Assembly (NCBI RefSeq): GCF_000188155.2
Contig: NZ_KE124774.1
Span: 594,736 to 658,735, forward strand
Direction: 5' to 3'
Length of the DNA stretch: 64,000 nt
From: Methylocystis sp. ATCC 49242
GTDB lineage: Bacteria > Pseudomonadota > Alphaproteobacteria > Rhizobiales > Beijerinckiaceae
Under the pieces are notes generated by a model that made no database searches, was not told the DNA's origin, and saw nothing but the letters and a program-made list of their open reading frames with translations. Both the position numbers and the translations under genes were made by a program. Below, piece after piece: positions 59,488 to 64,000 of the stretch (position 1 is its first letter; each line of letters opens with the position of its first letter).

Positions 59488-59801
59488 GCCCGACCGAAAG
59501 GCGACGGCTGTTGGCGCGGGATAACGAAAATGGCTGTCCAGTTTCCCGGCCGTTTTGCTCGCCGACATTGCGCCGGTTTCAGACGATGGCGGGGCGGCGA
59601 AGATCGCCTTATGCCTTGATCTTGACAATAGGAAAATAGTCCTATATAATGGCCGTGCCGGGCCATTGTGGCCACGGCTCAGCTTTTGGGAAAGCTCATG
59701 ACAAACCCTTGTCGGCCGCCGCTGCGGCCACCACACGCGCCATCGATCATTCAACCGAAACGGGGGCCTCTGGCCCCCTTCGTCGTTTCTGGGGGGTCAC
59801 G
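59488..59801. other. Intergenic region, 314 bp, with consensus promoter and structured leader
   Basis: Holds the -35/-10 pair at 59622-59650 and a hairpin at 59762-59778 (GGGGGCC / GGCCCCC) in the predicted leader of the next gene. Confidence 0.6.
59622..59650 (+). promoter_or_regulatory. Consensus sigma-70 promoter with an embedded palindrome
   Basis: TTGACA and TATAAT are both perfect and 17 bases apart. Between and partly over them lies ATAGGA ... TCCTAT (59628-59645) with a six-base centre, an inverted repeat where a repressor could compete with RNA polymerase. The target gene starts about 150 bases downstream at 59802. Confidence 0.8.
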
Positions 59802-60395
59802 ATGAGCGCCAAGCCAAAACACGCAGCCCAAGACAATGGTGAGCCCGTACTCGTGGTCATGGGGCTGGACGACACCCGCAAGCCGCACGCCTCAACCTTC
59901 GACGAAGCGGATGCAAAATTGGCCGCCAAGGCGGCGGGGCTGATGGGCATGCGGGTAGTGAAGCTCGACACGGCTGAGCTAAAGGCGCTTGCGGCCAAGC
60001 TGCCCCGGGGCAAGGTGTTCGCCAGCGGCCGGGCTTTCGTGCCCTTCGTCAAGGCCAGCCTGTATGCGTCGATCGTCGCCGCCGCCGGCTTACCAGCCAA
60101 AAGCCCCAAGCCCGCCCGTATGGCCACGGCTAGCCCGCCTGACGGCCATTCGGGGGCCGGGGGCGGCGACCAGCCGCCCGATACGGCCGAGGCAACGCCT
60201 GCCAAAGGCTGGGGCGATATCGGGGCGGGTAGCCTCGTGCTCGCCACCACCGGCCCGAACGAAGGATGGTACGAGGCGGTCGTCATCGAGGTTCATGGCG
60301 ACCTGCTGAAACTGCAGTGGTGGTCCTGGCCCGACGAACCGCTGTTCGCGCGGAAGATTTCCCAAGTCGGGCTGCTGCCGCGGGACCCCGCATGA
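59802..60395 (+). CDS. Island protein with C-terminal SH3-like segment
   Basis: 197 residues. N-terminal half mixed alpha/beta (VLVVMGLDDTRKPHASTFDE), a Pro/Ala/Gly linker, then a compact beta-rich C-terminal part (GSLVLATTGPNEGWYEAVVI) that looks like a small SH3-like or Tudor-like barrel. GGGGGG stands about 5 bases before the ATG. No function known; expression is from the strong promoter above. Confidence 0.6.
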   Translation: MSAKPKHAAQDNGEPVLVVMGLDDTRKPHASTFDEADAKLAAKAAGLMGMRVVKLDTAELKALAAKLPRGKVFASGRAFVPFVKASLYASIVAAAGLPAKSPKPARMATASPPDGHSGAGGGDQPPDTAEATPAKGWGDIGAGSLVLATTGPNEGWYEAVVIEVHGDLLKLQWWSWPDEPLFARKISQVGLLPRDPA

Positions 60396-60477
60396 GCGAA
60401 CGGCCCGGGCGTCTACGAAACGCCCGGGCCTCGCTCCCAGAAATTCACTGACAACGTTTTGACCGAGGGGACCTGAG

Positions 60478-60819
60478 ATGGGCGTCGCCAAGAAAATCTT
60501 GTTCGGTTTTGCCGCGCTCCTGCTGCTGAGCTTTCCGATCGCGACGCGCGGCGGCGCGAAAGTCGGTTGTGGCCATCCAGCCGTTATCGCGCAAATCGAA
60601 AGCGGTCTTCGCGCCCTTCCTTTCACCGCCGAAATGTTCGGGACCGGATTCAACGCGCGCGAGATCACGACCGTGAATGAACGCGGAAGCCGATCATTGT
60701 GCCAATGCAGCATCGGCTCGACGAGCCAGACCGCTTTCACCCTGCCGGTTCGTTACACGGTGACTCGCGCGGATGACGAGAAAACGTTCCGAGTCGAAAT
60801 CACCCAAATTGGGCGGTGA
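60478..60819 (+). CDS. Small exported protein, family not recognised
   Basis: 113 residues; a signal or anchor helix (KKILFGFAALLLLSFPIATR) is followed by a short domain with three Cys (VGCGHPAVIAQI, SLCQCSIG). GAGGGG site before the ATG at 60478. The gene overlaps the upstream part of the next frame, but the next gene's likely start lies beyond it. Confidence 0.6.
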   Translation: MGVAKKILFGFAALLLLSFPIATRGGAKVGCGHPAVIAQIESGLRALPFTAEMFGTGFNAREITTVNERGSRSLCQCSIGSTSQTAFTLPVRYTVTRADDEKTFRVEITQIGR

Positions 60820-60937
60820 CAACTCGCCCTGCGCCCTTCGCCCGGGGCTGACCGCGCCAGCCACCCTCACGAAAACCCGACACAGGCTGCGTTCCTCGGC
60901 TGCGGATGCGCAACCGACCAACGACGGAGACACTGCT

Positions 60938-61285
60938 TTGCCAACAGAAGCCCCCGAACGACGGACCAACTGCATCCGCCGCCGCAACGATGCGTTTCGC
61001 CGCCATGGAATTGGCGCCGGCGAATTCTTGATGACCGCAGGCGTCGCCAGCCTGCCTTTGGCCGACCAAGCGGCAATCGTTCGCAAGGTGATGCGCTTCG
61101 ACGCATTCACGCCCGACAATGACCCTTACGGCGAGCATGATTTCGGGGCGTTCGAGCACAAGGGCCAAAAGTTCTTCTGGAAAATCGATTATTACGCGCC
61201 CAACATGGCGCATGGCTCCGACGATCCCGCCGACCCGGCTCAGACGATCCGTGTCCTAACCATCATGTTTGCGGACGAATACTGA
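60938..61285 (+). CDS. DUF3768-family protein
   Basis: From the TTG at 60938 (GGAG nearby) the product has 115 residues with the family motifs RRRNDAFRRHG, FDAFTPDNDPYGEHDFGAFE and FFWKIDYYAPNMAHGSDDPA then RVLTIMFADEY. The frame back to 60773 is not coding. DUF3768 genes are mostly on plasmids and integrative elements of alphaproteobacteria; the role is unknown. It supports the mobile nature of the region. Confidence 0.85.
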   Translation: MPTEAPERRTNCIRRRNDAFRRHGIGAGEFLMTAGVASLPLADQAAIVRKVMRFDAFTPDNDPYGEHDFGAFEHKGQKFFWKIDYYAPNMAHGSDDPADPAQTIRVLTIMFADEY

Positions 61286-61422
61286 TCTGCGCGATAGGCG
61301 CCTCCCCACAGGCGCTACCTGCGGGCTCAGCGTCGAGTCGTGAGGCGACGCTTAACAGCCCGTTGACGAAGTCGGGTCCGACTGAATCCTTTTTCAAGTG
61401 AGATTCGGCTGAGGTTGGTTCG

Positions 61423-62809
61423 ATGGTGAGACGGCGTGAGACCGGGACGCAGGGGGATCTAGTTATCGGCTGGGCCGAGCTAACGCGCTCTCCGGGGCAC
61501 GCATTTTACGACGAGCTTCAGAACGTTTTGCTGGACGCGGGCTTCGACGTTTTCGTCGAGAACGCCTGCAAGCCCTGCTACGCGGCGAAGATGGGCGCGC
61601 CGTCGTTGTCACCAGGGCGCTATTTCCGCAAGCACATGGTCGGCTACTTCGAAGGGCTCGACAGCGAACGCGGCATCGTATGGCGCTGCGCGGACTCTTA
61701 TTCGTTGCGGGATTTTTTGCGCCTGTCGACGCGCGAGAAAGTTCCGGATCATTCATGGCTGTCGAAGACGCGATCGCGTCTGCCGCACGAGGTTCACGAG
61801 AAGGTATTCGGTTTCGTCTTGAAGCTCGTCGCCGAGCGCGGCCTCGTGAAGGGCGAGCGCATCGGCGTCGACGGTTCGACCATGGAGGCGAACGCGGCGC
61901 TGCGCAGCATCGTGCGGCGCGACAATGGCGAGACCTATCGCGCAATGCTCGAGCGCATGGCGAAGGAAAGCGGGATCGCGACGCCGAACGCCGAGGATTT
62001 GGCGCGTTTCGACCGTAAGCGCAAAGGCAAAAAGCTCTCGAACGACGACTGGACGAGCGCCACGGACGCCGAGGCGAAGATCGCGCGGATGACGGACGGG
62101 ATGACGCATCTCGCCTACAGGCCGGAACATGCGGTCGACCTCGACACAGGCGTGATCATCGCCGCGCCGATCCACGAGGCGGACAAGGGCGATAGGACGA
62201 CGCTCGGCGACACGCTGGAGACGGCGAAGGCCAATCTCTCGGCTGTCGGCCTCGCGCCGACGCCGGACGATCCTTGCGAAATCATCGCGGACAAAGGCTA
62301 TCATTCGCGCGAGGTTTTGAAACGACTCGACGACGGCGAGTGGAAGAGCCGGATCAGCGAGCCTTTGCCGGCGAAGGGCTATTTGCGCTGGCAGTGACAC
62401 AAAGAAGCGCGCGACGCCGTTTACGCCAACCGCGCACGGCTGAAATCGGGCGTTGGACGCGTCGCCATGCGCAAGCGCGGGGAGCTGGTCGAACGCAGCT
62501 TCGCTCATGTGCTGGATCGCGGCGGCATGCGCCGGGCCTGGCTTCGGGGGCCGTGAGAACATCGCCAAGCGTTATCCGATCCACGTCGCCGGCTTCAATC
62601 TTGGCGTCCTGATGCGCGCCCTCATGGGCTACGGGACGCCGAGAGAACGCGCCGAGGCCACCAGAAACGCCTTTTTGTTCGTCATTCGGACGGATAGCGC
62701 GATGGCCATCGTCATGATCACGGACATCGGCGGCGCGCTGGCATGCTCGCCGTCATCGCCGCTCCGGAACCCAATTAATCAAGCTGCGACTTCGTCACCG
62801 CGCTGCTAG
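61423..62809 (+). pseudogene. Transposase pseudogene (IS1182/IS5-like DDE), interrupted twice
   Basis: The frame starts MVRRRETGTQGDLVIGWAEL and has DFLRLSTREKVPDHSWLS and GVDGSTMEANAALRS, typical of DDE transposases of this group. It stops at TGA 62395-62397, after which the same frame continues as a normal transposase sequence (EARDAVYANRARLKSG, VERSFAHVLDRGGMRR). A run of five G at 62546-62550 (four expected) then shifts the frame, and the last part continues ENIAKRYPIHVAGFNLGVLM. So at least two lesions. Ends of the element were not found. Confidence 0.85.
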
Positions 62810-62998
62810 GGCTCGCGAGAAATGTTCGCCGCCCCGCCGGCTGAAAATCTCACCTTCGTTGACAACCTACCAAAATTCGGAGCCCTCGAACCGAACCAGA
62901 ACTGACCAGGTCGGTTGAGTTTGACTGATCGCTCGTTAGCAATTTATGCTATGGATTATTATAACCCTTGCCGTAGCTTTATTGGGGGAGGCGACGCG

Positions 62999-64000
62999 AT
63001 GGGCTGGAATTTCAAACGAGCACTTTGCCGTCTCGCTGTGGCTTTACTTTTCTCGGGCATATCCGTTTCGTATGAAACGTCCACTGGAGGAACGAACTGG
63101 CGTCTATCTGGAGCGACCACTGCTCATGCGCAGGCTGTCGTACAGCAAGTATTACGCGGCGTAGCTAAGCCCATTGCTCTTGAAAGTGGTACTTGCACAA
63201 TTAACGGAACCACGCACTCTTTAAGAGGCCGAATTGTAACTCCTCCTCAATACGGGACACTGACGATACAAAGCGGGCTATTCTTAATTTGTCCTCAGTC
63301 ACAAATTGCGACTAAAGTTTGGGCCTACAGGTGGACGAGCGTTGATAGAAATGTAACAACTGATCGAGTTGTCGTCACTCTTACGGCAACCTATTGCGAT
63401 TCTACCGGGTGCCGTGACATGCCACCTGTCACAAGTACTGTCAACATTGTGTTAGAACCATCCAAAAAATGCGAACCATGCGCTCCTGCCTGCGGAACTG
63501 GATGCGACGAAGGCAATCCCATCAGCGCCGCAACCGGCAACAAATTCCAGGTCGAAACTGACCTGACTGATGGGAAGTCGACGGGAATATCTCTCACGCG
63601 TTATTACAACAGCTTGATCCCGACGAGTTCAGCGTTTGGGACTAATTGGGGCAGCACATGGGGCCGCCGCTTGCTTGTGGGGAGCGGGATAGTGCAAGCG
63701 GTTAGAGCGACTGGCCGTAAGGATACATTTCGACTGAACCCGGCGACAGGGGCATATGACGCGGACCCTGACGTAAGAATGGTCTTGTCGACCGCGGCGG
63801 GGGGGTGGAAGCTGGTTACGGAAGATGACACCATTGAAAGCTACACGTCCGCAGGCATTCTCAGCACGATCACGACGCGAGCGGGCCGTGTCACCAGGCT
63901 CGCATACGACTCCAGCAATCGTCTGACCCAGGTGACGGGCCCCTTCGGCCACCGGCTCAGTTTTGCGTATGACCCCAACAATCGCGTTCGCCAGATGACG
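62999..64000 (+). CDS. RHS-repeat-type secreted protein, N-terminal part (cut by window edge)
   Basis: Open from the ATG at 62999 to the window end (334 codons). GGGGGAGG is 7 bases before the ATG. A signal peptide (LCRLAVALLFSGISVSYE) is followed by a Thr/Ser/Val-rich beta domain, then a Cys-rich hinge (KKCEPCAPACGTGCDEGNPI) and the RHS-type start GNKFQVETDLTDG, with RYYNSLIPTSSAFGTNWGST and repeats such as YDSSNRLTQVTGPFGHRLSF. RHS proteins carry C-terminal toxins in competition systems; the toxin end lies beyond this window. Confidence 0.85.
   Translation, partial: MGWNFKRALCRLAVALLFSGISVSYETSTGGTNWRLSGATTAHAQAVVQQVLRGVAKPIALESGTCTINGTTHSLRGRIVTPPQYGTLTIQSGLFLICPQSQIATKVWAYRWTSVDRNVTTDRVVVTLTATYCDSTGCRDMPPVTSTVNIVLEPSKKCEPCAPACGTGCDEGNPISAATGNKFQVETDLTDGKSTGISLTRYYNSLIPTSSAFGTNWGSTWGRRLLVGSGIVQAVRATGRKDTFRLNPATGAYDADPDVRMVLSTAAGGWKLVTEDDTIESYTSAGILSTITTRAGRVTRLAYDSSNRLTQVTGPFGHRLSFAYDPNNRVRQMT

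Overview
The window is GC-rich alphaproteobacterial chromosome, most likely from a type II methanotroph of the Methylocystis/Methylosinus group. The strongest pointer is a complete PmoC subunit of particulate methane monooxygenase at 30596. Supporting signs are a pair of Omp25/RopB-type outer-membrane proteins and their paralogues, an RpoH-type sigma factor, a CarD regulator, a LuxI/LuxR pair and the cpoB-tilS-ftsH order.

1-17000 is core genome rich in protein quality control. It holds ftsH copy 1 (cut by the window edge), tilS, cpoB, a secreted nuclease-fold protein, an M48 lipoprotein protease, rpoH, a CarD with a very long basic tail, a 7Fe ferredoxin, miaA, serB and hflK-hflC-degP. 17000-33400 holds an acyltransferase, a secreted apyrase, a tRNA-Ser, three Omp25-like porins, the quorum-sensing pair, a DJ-1/AraC/LOV fusion regulator, a second ftsH and the orphan pmoC. 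A 637-bp tract of the two ftsH genes reads as identical DNA in opposite orientation.

33400-47600 is a looser region. It has a complete IS5-type element, an S24 repressor, a leucine-rich-repeat protein kinase, a fourth porin, small stress-type proteins (CsbD-like, glycine zipper, small secreted Cys/Trp-rich) and a 1092-residue GH94-like protein. 48100-54500 is a three-gene envelope locus: a PepSY-like membrane protein carrying Asp-box repeats, a TonB-dependent receptor, and a periplasmic Asp-box protein with a clustered-cysteine motif. It looks like a metal or metallophore uptake system; the substrate is unknown.

At 54650 the 3' half of a tRNA-Thr(UGU) sits beside a tyrosine integrase. From there to the window end the sequence reads as a genomic island: AlpA-like regulator, Rep-like and unknown proteins, a helix-hairpin-helix/Cys-cluster protein related to endonuclease III, a consensus promoter with an embedded palindrome, a DUF3768 protein, a broken transposase and the start of an RHS-repeat protein. 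No CRISPR array or rRNA was seen.
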